Assembly: GCA_023414155.1 (NCBI GenBank)
Contig: JAEZOG010000260.1
Location: forward strand, 1 to 7,120
Source of the DNA: Cyanobacteria bacterium OH_CFB_184
GTDB taxonomy: Bacteria; Cyanobacteriota; Vampirovibrionia; Gastranaerophilales; Gastranaerophilaceae
Direction: 5' to 3'
DNA: 7,120 bases
Position numbers and translations under genes: made by a program. This document shows positions 1-7,120 of the stretch, one piece after another. Within the stretch, counting starts at the first letter, position 1. Every line of letters begins with the position of its first letter. The notes beneath the pieces were generated by a model that was given only the letters and a program-made list of their open reading frames with translations, was not told the DNA's origin and searched no databases.

Positions 1-929
1 GATTGGGTATATTTCATTAAGTTATAAATTTTTATATCAGGATTTTTTATATTGTCGCATAGCCAATTAAAATCGAGATTTAATACAACGTATTTTATTC
101 CGATAGCTGAACATTTTTGAAGCCAGATATCAATTTCTTGTTCGCTGTCATTTACTCCGGGTACAATTATATATTTTGCTTTTACCTGCCTGAAAGGTGA
201 TTTTTGAGCTTTTGCATAGATAGTCAAGTTTTCCCAAACTTTGTCGTATGAGTCGACTCCTTTTACTATTTGGTGAACTTCTTTTGATCCTGCATCTATT
301 GAAACAAGAATGTTCACTGTTCCTTTTTTAATCCCTTTTTCAATGGCTTTAGAATACTTAATTGCATTTGGGTGAACAACTATATTCAAGAATTTATTAT
401 CTATAAAAAGATCTAATGTTTTTTCAAAATATGGACTTATGGTTGGTTCTCCGCCAGCAAAATCCATTACGCCATCTCTTTTTAGGATGTTGTTTTTTAT
501 CATGTTTTTGACAAGATTGTAAACATTATAATCAACAGTATTATTCGCTGTTTCTATATCGCTGTGAACACCGCAGTATATGCATTTTGAGTTGCAGGCA
601 TGCCAGGGAGTCAAGAGAAATTGATCTATGTAGTTTTCCTGATCCCATTCTTTGCATTCGAATCCTATGCAGTTTTTGCACTCATCTATAATGTCGCCGT
701 TTCTGAATCTTTCTCTTACAGCACCGGTTATTTTAAAGAATTCATTCCAGTCTATATTCTCTTGGCAGAAGTTTTCATAAATAATTGGTCTTCCGCCATA
801 AATCGGGTTCACATTGCTGCAAAACCTAACGGTATTCATAAAATCAAGAACCATACCGTGCTCAATCCATTTGCAACTTTGATATTTTGTCAAAACAATA
901 CCTCTATAAATGATATTTGCTATAAACAT
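1..929 (-). CDS. Radical SAM protein with N-terminal cysteine-rich segment (3' end beyond window)
   Basis: The minus-strand frame stays open from the ATG at 929-927 to the window edge, giving 309 residues with no stop. The radical SAM core is clear: CNSKCIYC at residues 112-119 is the CxxxCxxC motif that holds the 4Fe-4S cluster, and AGGEP at 158-162 is the GGEP SAM-binding motif. SIDAGS (210-215) and KYIIVPGVND (252-261) match later strands of the barrel. Ahead of the core lie further cysteines (19, 37, 55, 84, 87, 92), with C19-x17-C37 and C84-x2-C87-x4-C92 resembling half-sites for an auxiliary Fe-S cluster of the SPASM/twitch kind, but at the N terminus. The enzyme presumably cleaves SAM reductively to a 5'-deoxyadenosyl radical; the substrate is unknown. 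I chose the 929 start because later ATGs (854, 839) would drop C19. No Shine-Dalgarno site precedes it. It is divergent from groES, so probably not functionally linked to it. Confidence 0.85.
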   Translation of the reverse strand, partial: MFIANIIYRGIVLTKYQSCKWIEHGMVLDFMNTVRFCSNVNPIYGGRPIIYENFCQENIDWNEFFKITGAVRERFRNGDIIDECKNCIGFECKEWDQENYIDQFLLTPWHACNSKCIYCGVHSDIETANNTVDYNVYNLVKNMIKNNILKRDGVMDFAGGEPTISPYFEKTLDLFIDNKFLNIVVHPNAIKYSKAIEKGIKKGTVNILVSIDAGSKEVHQIVKGVDSYDKVWENLTIYAKAQKSPFRQVKAKYIIVPGVNDSEQEIDIWLQKCSAIGIKYVVLNLDFNWLCDNIKNPDIKIYNLMKYTQ

Positions 930-964
930 AATAGCATTAGTCAGGTTAAATTTAAAAATGTAAA
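930..964 (-). promoter_or_regulatory. Possible promoter of the radical SAM gene
   Basis: Read on the minus strand there is TTTACA (964-959), a 17-base spacer, and ACTAAT (941-936), then six bases to the ATG. The -35 matches consensus at five of six positions and the -10 at four of six. The region is very AT-rich, so chance matches are likely. If real, transcription would begin at or next to the start codon. Confidence 0.22.
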
Positions 965-1003
965 TTCTTAATTTTTTGTTAATTTTTAAACCAAAAGTCG
1001 AAA

Positions 1004-1020
1004 TTAATTATATAAATTAA
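1004..1020. promoter_or_regulatory. AT-rich inverted repeat upstream of groES
   Basis: TTAATT and AATTAA face each other across five bases in the 139-base gap between the divergent radical SAM and groES genes. A TATATA/TATAAA sequence (1009-1016) in the middle could serve as a groES -10 box, with a poor -35 (TTAAAC, 986-991) 17 bases upstream. The repeat could be an operator, but in such AT-rich DNA a 6-base palindrome arises easily. No CIRCE element (TTAGCACTC-N9-GAGTGCTAA) is present. Confidence 0.2.
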
Positions 1021-1068
1021 GTAGTAATAAAAGTATAAAGAGAAAAATTATTTATAGGAGGAACAAAA

Positions 1069-1356
1069 ATGGCAATTAGACCGTTAGCAGACAGACTAGT
1101 TATTAAAGTAATTGAAGATGCTGAACAAACACAAGGTGGAATATTTATTCCTGACAGCGCAAAAGAAAAACCACAAAGAGGTGAAGTAGTTGCAGTTGGA
1201 ACAGGTAAAACCTTAGATAACGGACAAAAAGAAGAAGTTGAAGTTAAGATCGGTGAGATCGTGCTATTTGCTAAATATGCCGGTACAGACGTTAAAATGG
1301 ACGGCAATACTTACAAAATCATTTCTGTAAAAGATGTATTAGGCGTAATCGAATAA
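1069..1356 (+). CDS. groES: Co-chaperonin GroES (Hsp10)
   Basis: Complete 95-residue protein, the usual length for GroES. It forms the heptameric lid that caps the GroEL cylinder in the cytoplasm, closing the folding chamber during the ATP cycle. The sequence shows the typical opening [10 protein letters not shown] (4-13), the mobile loop that touches GroEL around residues 17-31 including [13 protein letters not shown] (23-35), and the conserved [12 protein letters not shown] (65-76) before the YKI strand near the end. The start is fixed by a strong AGGAGG (1056-1061) seven bases before the ATG. Two stop codons in tandem (TAATAA, 1354-1359) end it, and groEL follows after a 26-base gap, so the two are surely co-transcribed. 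Nothing is missing or unusual in the protein. Confidence 0.98.
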   Translation: MAIRPLADRLVIKVIEDAEQTQGGIFIPDSAKEKPQRGEVVAVGTGKTLDNGQKEEVEVKIGEIVLFAKYAGTDVKMDGNTYKIISVKDVLGVIE

Positions 1357-1379
1357 TAATTTGTAGATAAAGGAGATAG

Positions 1380-3032
<1,653 letters not shown>

Positions 3033-3053
3033 TATCGTTCAATTTCAAATTTT

Positions 3054-3089
3054 AAAAAGGGGACTAATTTAGTCTCCTTTTTGTTTTTT
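3054..3089 (+). terminator. Intrinsic terminator of groES-groEL
   Basis: A 13-base-pair stem (3054-3066 with 3070-3082) has a three-base loop and one G-T wobble (3061 with 3075). Its core GGGGACTA pairs with TAGTCTCC, and the 3' arm runs into a T-rich tract to 3089. It lies 22 bases after the groEL stop and separates the chaperonin operon from the next gene. Confidence 0.93.
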
Positions 3090-3090
3090 A

Positions 3091-3119
3091 TTGCTAGGTA
3101 TCTATAAATATTGTAGAAT
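3091..3119 (+). promoter_or_regulatory. Promoter of the STAND-TPR/rsmG operon
   Basis: TTGCTA (3091-3096) and TAGAAT (3114-3119) are separated by exactly 17 bases, matching the -35 and -10 consensus at four and five of six positions. It starts just past the groEL terminator, where a new promoter is needed. Only six bases separate the -10 from the ATG at 3126, so the expected transcription start falls on the start codon. An alternative -10, TATAAA (3103-3108), with a weaker -35 would give a leader of about ten bases. No Shine-Dalgarno site is seen in either case. Confidence 0.6.
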
Positions 3120-3125
3120 TGCGTT

Positions 3126-5678
3126 ATGGCGTACGAGTTTTTAAAAGAAGAGGTTAGAGACTTTATTCAATCTAAACAATTGGATAAGGACTTTTTGTCT
3201 TTTTTTGATCCGGCGCCATCAGATAGATTTATTGTAGAAACCAATGTTGATGGATTGTATGACATTATTAATTTTTTAAATTCAGAAAATAAAAATTTTA
3301 TTTTGAATGGATTTATGGGGTCAGGCAAATCCGTAATTTTAAATTACTTTTCAAAAATCTTAAAAGATGATGTTTTGTTATTTAAGACAAACTATTACGA
3401 ATCAACTAACTTAGATGATATTTTGCTTTCTTTATTTCAAGACTTTGCTTCTTACCATAATGAAAGAAAAATCAATCTTCCAAACATTACTTCGCCTGTT
3501 TTTTCAGAAAAAATAAATGCTTTTATAAAAGCTTGTAATAGCCCTATGGTATTTGTGTTCGACTCATTTGAGATTTTAAAATCAAGTGGTCAAAATCAAA
3601 AAAATATTTTAGATTTCCTTAAATATCTTTCAAATTTTGAAAAAGTTAAGATTGTATTGTCATCAAGATCTTTTGATGAAGATTATTTGACGACTTCAAA
3701 AGGGGTAAAAAGCGCCGTTGTAAAATTGCTCGATAGCGGTAGATTTACAGCTTTGTTAAAGAGAAATAACATAAATGAAAATGCTTTTAATGTTGAACAA
3801 GTCTTTAAGCATACAAAAGGACATTACCTTTATGCCTCTTTGATTGTTAACCTTGTTGAACTGCTAAATTTGTCTTTTACAAATATACTCAATGAATATT
3901 CAAAAAGAAATTCTACTTTTGCAGATTTTCTCTTTTTCAGGCTGTTGAGCCTTATACCTGATAAGTTTTTAAAGGTTTTATGGTTTTTGAGCCTCATAAG
4001 ACACGGTATTAGTGAAAACACCCTGATAACTTTAAAATTGGCTTCTAAAGAAGATATAAACTATCTTCAAAACAGAATGATAGTTTGCACTGAATCAGGC
4101 ATGGTGTTTTTAAAAGATTATTACCGTGCTGAAATCATTAAATCTATTGAACCTGAGACAAAATCTAAAATCCATGCTTATTTAACAGAGTTGTATGATT
4201 CTCAACTTCCCAAAAAGCCGTCAGACAGGGTTTTGGTTATTTCCAGAGCCACTATGAGACAAGAAATCGAGTACCATAAAAAAGCTTCTGAAGAAGCAAA
4301 ATCGTTAAAACATCCATCTTCACCTCCAGGGGAAAATGTCGGTTTTAATTATTTAAGCTATTCTAAAACGGTTGCTTATGAGTGGAATTTTAAAACAACA
4401 TCAATTGCGCCGAAAGACATTCCTGACATCCCCATAAAATCGAATGCACAAGATAAAGATAACAAACCGCATAGCAGATTTGAGCTTTCCAAAGAAGAAT
4501 TACTTCTTTTAAATGCTTCAAGCGATGAGGAAGTAGATTTATCTAAAGAAGAAACAATTAGTTCAAACGAATTGAAAGACGACGATAATGCTAAAAATCA
4601 AATCAGAAATCAATCTTTAAATATTGATCCAGAATCACTTGATGAGAGCATTAAAAAAGCACAAAAATATGAAGATGAATTTGATTATAAGTCAGCTATA
4701 GAAGAGTATCAAAACGCTTTAACCAAGAAGTCTGATTCGTTATATGAAGTTAAAAAGCCTCTTATAATGACGAAGTTGGCTATATGTTATAAAAAAGTTC
4801 AGAACATAGAAAAAGCTATTGAGTATTTTGCTGAGGTTTATGAAATCTATTTTCAAACAGAACCTGCAAAAGCAAACTATATTCTGCTAAGTATCGCTCA
4901 GGTTTACAATGAAAATTATAAGTTTTCGAGCGCAAAAGGCATATACGAAAAAATAATAAAATCAAAAACGGAAAAATCACCGACTCTTATGGTGCGTGTT
5001 TATTTAGATTTGGCGGAGATAGAAGACAATAGTTCCAATATAAATGAAGCTTTAAAATATTGCGAAAAAGCTCTTTTTGAATCAGATAAAATCGATGATT
5101 TAAAACTATTGTCAGAATGTTATTTTAAATACGGACTATATTGTGATGATCTTGGAAAGGTTGATGTTGCTTTTAAATATTATGTTAAGTGTATTCAATC
5201 GTCTATTGATCCTGCGATAAATACATATTTATCATCTGCTTATTCAAACCTTGCAAGTATTTATGCAGAACAAAATGATCACAAAAAAGCTGTAGAGTAT
5301 TATAACCTGGCTATTGAAGTCGATAAAAACCAAAATAACTATGAAGGCTTATATTTTGGGTATTCAAAATTAGCGCATATTCTCCAGTCAGAGTCGCCTG
5401 AATTGGCTTTGGAAAATCTTGTGAAAGCACTAGGGGCTGCTAGAAGACTTGATGATTCATTCTATTCAGCTTCTGCTTATCTGGATTTGGGGGATTTTTA
5501 TTACAATAGAAAAATGAACTCAAAGGCATTAAAATCATATATTTTAGCTAAAAGGCTTATTATGAAACAGCCTAATGAAGAGAATATTCAAAAAGTTAAT
5601 ACCAGAATTAACGACTTGAAAGTAAGGCTTGGAAATACAAAATTTATGCAGTTAATTAGTGAGTTTCAAAAAAAATGA
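3126..5678 (+). CDS. STAND-type P-loop NTPase with C-terminal TPR repeats
   Basis: An 850-residue soluble protein with no signal peptide or membrane segment visible. Residues 46-340 look like a STAND (NB-ARC/AP-ATPase-like) module: Walker A GFMGSGKS (62-69), Walker B VFVFDSFE (142-149), a sensor-1-like strand ending LSSRS (178-182), the helical segment FKHTKGHYLYA (227-237), and a winged-helix-like stretch around 265-340. Residues about 385-505 are polar and rich in Ser, Lys, Asp and Glu, probably a disordered linker. Residues 506-817 hold about eight TPR units, for example AIEYFAEVYEIY (564-575) and AVEYYNLAIEVD (722-733). STAND proteins are usually ligand-triggered switches that oligomerise, with the repeat domain as sensor. 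Here no N-terminal effector domain is recognised; only about 45 residues precede the NTPase. The role is unknown: signalling scaffold, regulator or defence sensor are all possible. The last codon overlaps the rsmG start. Confidence 0.85.
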   Translation: MAYEFLKEEVRDFIQSKQLDKDFLSFFDPAPSDRFIVETNVDGLYDIINFLNSENKNFILNGFMGSGKSVILNYFSKILKDDVLLFKTNYYESTNLDDILLSLFQDFASYHNERKINLPNITSPVFSEKINAFIKACNSPMVFVFDSFEILKSSGQNQKNILDFLKYLSNFEKVKIVLSSRSFDEDYLTTSKGVKSAVVKLLDSGRFTALLKRNNINENAFNVEQVFKHTKGHYLYASLIVNLVELLNLSFTNILNEYSKRNSTFADFLFFRLLSLIPDKFLKVLWFLSLIRHGISENTLITLKLASKEDINYLQNRMIVCTESGMVFLKDYYRAEIIKSIEPETKSKIHAYLTELYDSQLPKKPSDRVLVISRATMRQEIEYHKKASEEAKSLKHPSSPPGENVGFNYLSYSKTVAYEWNFKTTSIAPKDIPDIPIKSNAQDKDNKPHSRFELSKEELLLLNASSDEEVDLSKEETISSNELKDDDNAKNQIRNQSLNIDPESLDESIKKAQKYEDEFDYKSAIEEYQNALTKKSDSLYEVKKPLIMTKLAICYKKVQNIEKAIEYFAEVYEIYFQTEPAKANYILLSIAQVYNENYKFSSAKGIYEKIIKSKTEKSPTLMVRVYLDLAEIEDNSSNINEALKYCEKALFESDKIDDLKLLSECYFKYGLYCDDLGKVDVAFKYYVKCIQSSIDPAINTYLSSAYSNLASIYAEQNDHKKAVEYYNLAIEVDKNQNNYEGLYFGYSKLAHILQSESPELALENLVKALGAARRLDDSFYSASAYLDLGDFYYNRKMNSKALKSYILAKRLIMKQPNEENIQKVNTRINDLKVRLGNTKFMQLISEFQKK

Positions 5679-6391
5679 AGATAGAAACATTAAAAAATAA
5701 TTTGAGTCTTGAGCTAAAAGAGTCTGATGTATCTAAATTGAAAAAGTTTATGGAATTGTTTGTTGAATACAATTCACACACAAATTTAATGAGCAAAAAC
5801 GATGTTTCGGTTCTTTTTGAAAAACATATATTTGATTCTCTTGCTTTTAACTTATTTCTAAAAAAGTATTTACATAAAAATAAAAATTCGTTTTCACTCT
5901 TAGATATAGGTACAGGGGGCGGATTTCCATCTTTGCCCTTGTCATTAGTTTATGAAAATATTTCAGTAACAGCACTTGACTCGATTGCAAAAAAAATACA
6001 ATTTATTGAATCAGTTAAACAAGCTTTAAATGTAAAAAATATCAATCCAACTTGTTCAAGAGTGGAAGATCTGGATGTGTCGACAAGAGAATCATTTGAT
6101 ATTGTTACAAGTAGAGCTGTTTCAGACTTAAATGTTATTTTGGAATATTCACTTCCGTTTTTAAAAGTCGGCGGGTATTTTGTTTCTTATAAATCGAAAA
6201 ACGTAGATGCAGAAATCGAAGCGTCTAAAAATGCATTAAAAATCTTAGGCGGAAAAGTTGTTGATAAAATTGAATATAAATTGCCCCTAGAGAGCGATTT
6301 TACAAGGTATCTAGTGGTTGTTAAAAAAGAGAAGCCAACTCCAAAGTCATATCCGAGAAAAAATGCGCAGGCAAAGAAAAATCCTCTTTAA
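5675..6391 (+). CDS. rsmG: 16S rRNA (guanine-527-N7) methyltransferase RsmG (GidB)
   Basis: Complete 238-residue class I SAM-dependent methyltransferase. In the family it adds a methyl group to N7 of G527 (E. coli numbering) in 16S rRNA near the decoding site; loss of the enzyme gives low-level streptomycin resistance in several bacteria. Family motifs are present: NLMS (37-40), HIFDSL (51-56), the SAM-binding loop LDIGTGGGFP (76-85), LDSIAKKIQFI (101-111), SRAVSDL (146-152), YKS (172-174) and the Lys-rich C-terminal segment starting YPRK (226-229). The ATG shares bases with the TGA of the upstream STAND-TPR gene (ATGA), and no good Shine-Dalgarno site precedes it, so translation probably depends on coupling. 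Being next to a STAND-TPR gene is unusual; in many bacteria rsmG lies near mnmG or the par genes. Confidence 0.96.
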   Translation: MKIETLKNNLSLELKESDVSKLKKFMELFVEYNSHTNLMSKNDVSVLFEKHIFDSLAFNLFLKKYLHKNKNSFSLLDIGTGGGFPSLPLSLVYENISVTALDSIAKKIQFIESVKQALNVKNINPTCSRVEDLDVSTRESFDIVTSRAVSDLNVILEYSLPFLKVGGYFVSYKSKNVDAEIEASKNALKILGGKVVDKIEYKLPLESDFTRYLVVVKKEKPTPKSYPRKNAQAKKNPL

Positions 6392-6410
6392 TTTTTTTGA
6401 AAAATAAACA

Positions 6411-6441
6411 TAAAAAAAAGCCGTCCAACTTGATGGCGGCT
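6411..6441 (-). terminator. Intrinsic terminator on the minus strand
   Basis: Read on the minus strand, AGCCG-CCA pairs with TGG-CGGCT around a six-base loop, with one bulged A, and is followed directly by a run of T (A8 at 6412-6419 on the plus strand). On the plus strand no T tract follows, so it points leftward. It lies more than 170 bases past the cobO stop, with another hairpin in between. It may be a second terminator for cobO, the end of a separate small RNA, or a barrier against readthrough into rsmG. Confidence 0.78.
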
Positions 6442-6512
6442 ACTAGACTTGGGGAGGAGGTTTGGTATTGGGCTTTCGCCCTCACATTTACCTTAACGAC
6501 ATTTTTTTGACT
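6412..6512 (-). ncRNA. Candidate small structured RNA with C-rich anti-Shine-Dalgarno segment
   Basis: This island is far richer in G and C than the surrounding intergenic DNA. On the minus strand it has, in order: GGTA and TACC arms enclosing a GGGC-GAAA-GCCC hairpin with a GNRA tetraloop (6470-6481), an apparently unpaired CCTCCTCCCC (6460-6451), a short A/G/T linker, and the intrinsic terminator. That order (hairpin, exposed C-rich segment, terminator) resembles bacterial small RNAs that mask Shine-Dalgarno sites. I find no convincing promoter, so the 5' end is a guess, and it could also be processed from the cobO 3' end. It matches no RNA family I can name. The plus strand has a 25-codon frame across the same bases without a Shine-Dalgarno site. 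Confidence 0.3.
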
Positions 6513-6544
6513 AACTTTAATCAATTCATCTAAATATAGTAGAC

Positions 6545-6584
6545 AAAAATTTAAACTCCTTATTTCGCAAGCATTTAAGGAGTT
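6545..6584 (-). terminator. Hairpin downstream of cobO, probable weak terminator
   Basis: AACTCCTTA (6554-6562) and TAAGGAGTT (6576-6584) form a perfect nine-base-pair stem with a 13-base loop. On the minus strand it is followed by TAAATTTTTG, a modest T tract. It lies 30 bases past the cobO stop, where a terminator is expected. The stem is mostly A-T and the tract is broken, so termination may be partial. Confidence 0.5.
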
Positions 6585-6601
6585 AATAAATGTTAATAAA
6601 T
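6582..6601. repeat. Two tandem copies of GTTAATAAAT
   Basis: The ten-base unit GTTAATAAAT occurs twice in a row between the hairpin and the cobO stop. It is low-complexity and probably replication slippage in AT-rich spacer; no function is evident. Confidence 0.6.
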
Positions 6602-6614
6602 GGTGATTGAGAAC

Positions 6615-7120
6615 TTAAAATTCAATACCTTTTCTGGCTTTTATTCCTTTATCCCAATAATGTTTTATAGGTTTTATTTCAGAAACAAGATGCGCGATCT
6701 CAATAATTTCAGGTCTTGCATTTCTTCCTGTCAAGACAATTTCGACATTATCAGGTTTGTTTTTTAGTACATCAACCATTTCTTTTAAGTCGATCAGCTC
6801 TAAGTCTATTGCGATATTTGCTTCATCTAAAATAATAAGTTGATATTCGTTTGAATTGATTGCTTTTTTTGCTGTTTCCCAACCTTTTTTAATCATTTTT
6901 TTATCTTCTTCAGAAATATTATGGCTATATACAATTCTATCAACCCCCGCTTGAACAATGTGGAGTTTGTTTGATAATACATTGCTTAAATTAGTGAATG
7001 AATATAATTCACCATAATTGTCGCCGCCTTTAGTGAACATTACTATAAGGACGTTCCATCCGCGGCCCAGAGCTCTCATTGTCAAACCTAGAGAAGCTGT
7101 TGTTTTGCCTTTGCCATCTC
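6615..7120 (-). CDS. cobO: Corrinoid (cobalamin) adenosyltransferase, CobO/BtuR/CobA type (5' end beyond window)
   Basis: The minus-strand frame enters at the right edge and ends at a TAA (6617-6615), giving 167 visible codons. It opens at the P-loop GDGKGKTT (codons from 7118 downward), which in this family sits close to the N terminus, so probably only a few to about 25 residues are missing. A TTG at 7085-7083 is not the real start because the P-loop lies upstream of it. Other signatures are LTMRALGRGW just after the loop, LIILDE as Walker B, VLTGRNARPEIIEIA, and the family-typical end KARKGIEF. The enzyme transfers the 5'-deoxyadenosyl group of ATP to reduced cob(I)alamin or cobinamide, making the coenzyme form of B12. 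No other cobalamin gene is visible here; partners, if any, would be upstream to the right. It converges on rsmG across a 223-base gap. Confidence 0.94.
   Translation of the reverse strand, partial: DGKGKTTASLGLTMRALGRGWNVLIVMFTKGGDNYGELYSFTNLSNVLSNKLHIVQAGVDRIVYSHNISEEDKKMIKKGWETAKKAINSNEYQLIILDEANIAIDLELIDLKEMVDVLKNKPDNVEIVLTGRNARPEIIEIAHLVSEIKPIKHYWDKGIKARKGIEF

Noticed and set aside
600..971. Plus-strand frame of 123 codons upstream of groES
   Set aside because: It lies antisense to the radical SAM gene, whose CxxxCxxC and GGEP motifs fix the real frame. No Shine-Dalgarno site and no family resemblance.
3830..4021. Minus-strand frame of 63 codons within the STAND-TPR gene
   Set aside because: It is antisense to the continuous 850-codon frame and has no start signal or recognisable motif.
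6419..6441. Integron attC-like site (GTCCAAC and its complement fit RYYYAAC/GTTRRRY)
   Set aside because: Only one core motif is present, with no matching partner site, no integrase and no cassette structure. The hairpin followed by a T run is explained as a terminator.
6321..6524. Minus-strand frame of 67 codons over the end of rsmG and the gap
   Set aside because: It reads straight through a strong minus-strand terminator and then antisense to rsmG, with no recognisable domain. The GC-rich island it uses is better explained as structured RNA.
6419..6584. Cobalamin or other known riboswitch next to cobO
   Set aside because: The structured region is downstream of cobO, not in its leader, and no B12-box or other aptamer signature is visible.

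Overview
This is an AT-rich bacterial window with ordinary housekeeping genes and one less usual gene. Two genes run off the edges. The standard genetic code fits: TGA, TAA and strong Shine-Dalgarno sites all behave normally. The low GC, the GroEL/GroES sequences and the style of the radical SAM and TPR proteins suggest an uncultured, host-associated anaerobe. A gut cyanobacterial relative of the Gastranaerophilales type is my best guess, but it is weak inference and no taxonomic marker here is decisive.

Layout, left to right. (1) Positions 1-929, minus strand: the start and most of a radical SAM enzyme with an unusual cysteine-rich segment in front of its catalytic core; its end lies outside the window. 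(2) Positions 930-1068: a divergent AT-rich intergenic region serving the radical SAM gene on one side and groES on the other. (3) Positions 1069-3032, plus strand: a complete groES-groEL operon with strong Shine-Dalgarno sites, closed by a clear intrinsic terminator at 3054-3089. (4) Positions 3126-6391, plus strand: a second operon with its own promoter. It encodes an 850-residue STAND-type P-loop NTPase with C-terminal TPR repeats, overlapping by ATGA the 16S rRNA methyltransferase gene rsmG. (5) Positions 6392-6614: a convergent intergenic region with two hairpins read on the minus strand and a GC-rich island that looks like a small structured RNA. (6) Positions 6615-7120, minus strand: most of a corrinoid adenosyltransferase gene (cobO/btuR type), with only its first codons missing.

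The genes do not form one pathway. GroES and GroEL are the folding chaperonin, RsmG modifies the ribosomal decoding region, and CobO makes adenosylcobalamin. The points most worth following are the STAND-TPR protein, which has no recognisable effector domain and is coupled to rsmG; its promoter, which sits so close to the ATG that the mRNA is probably leaderless; and the candidate small RNA near 6412-6512, which carries a C-rich segment able to pair with Shine-Dalgarno sequences.
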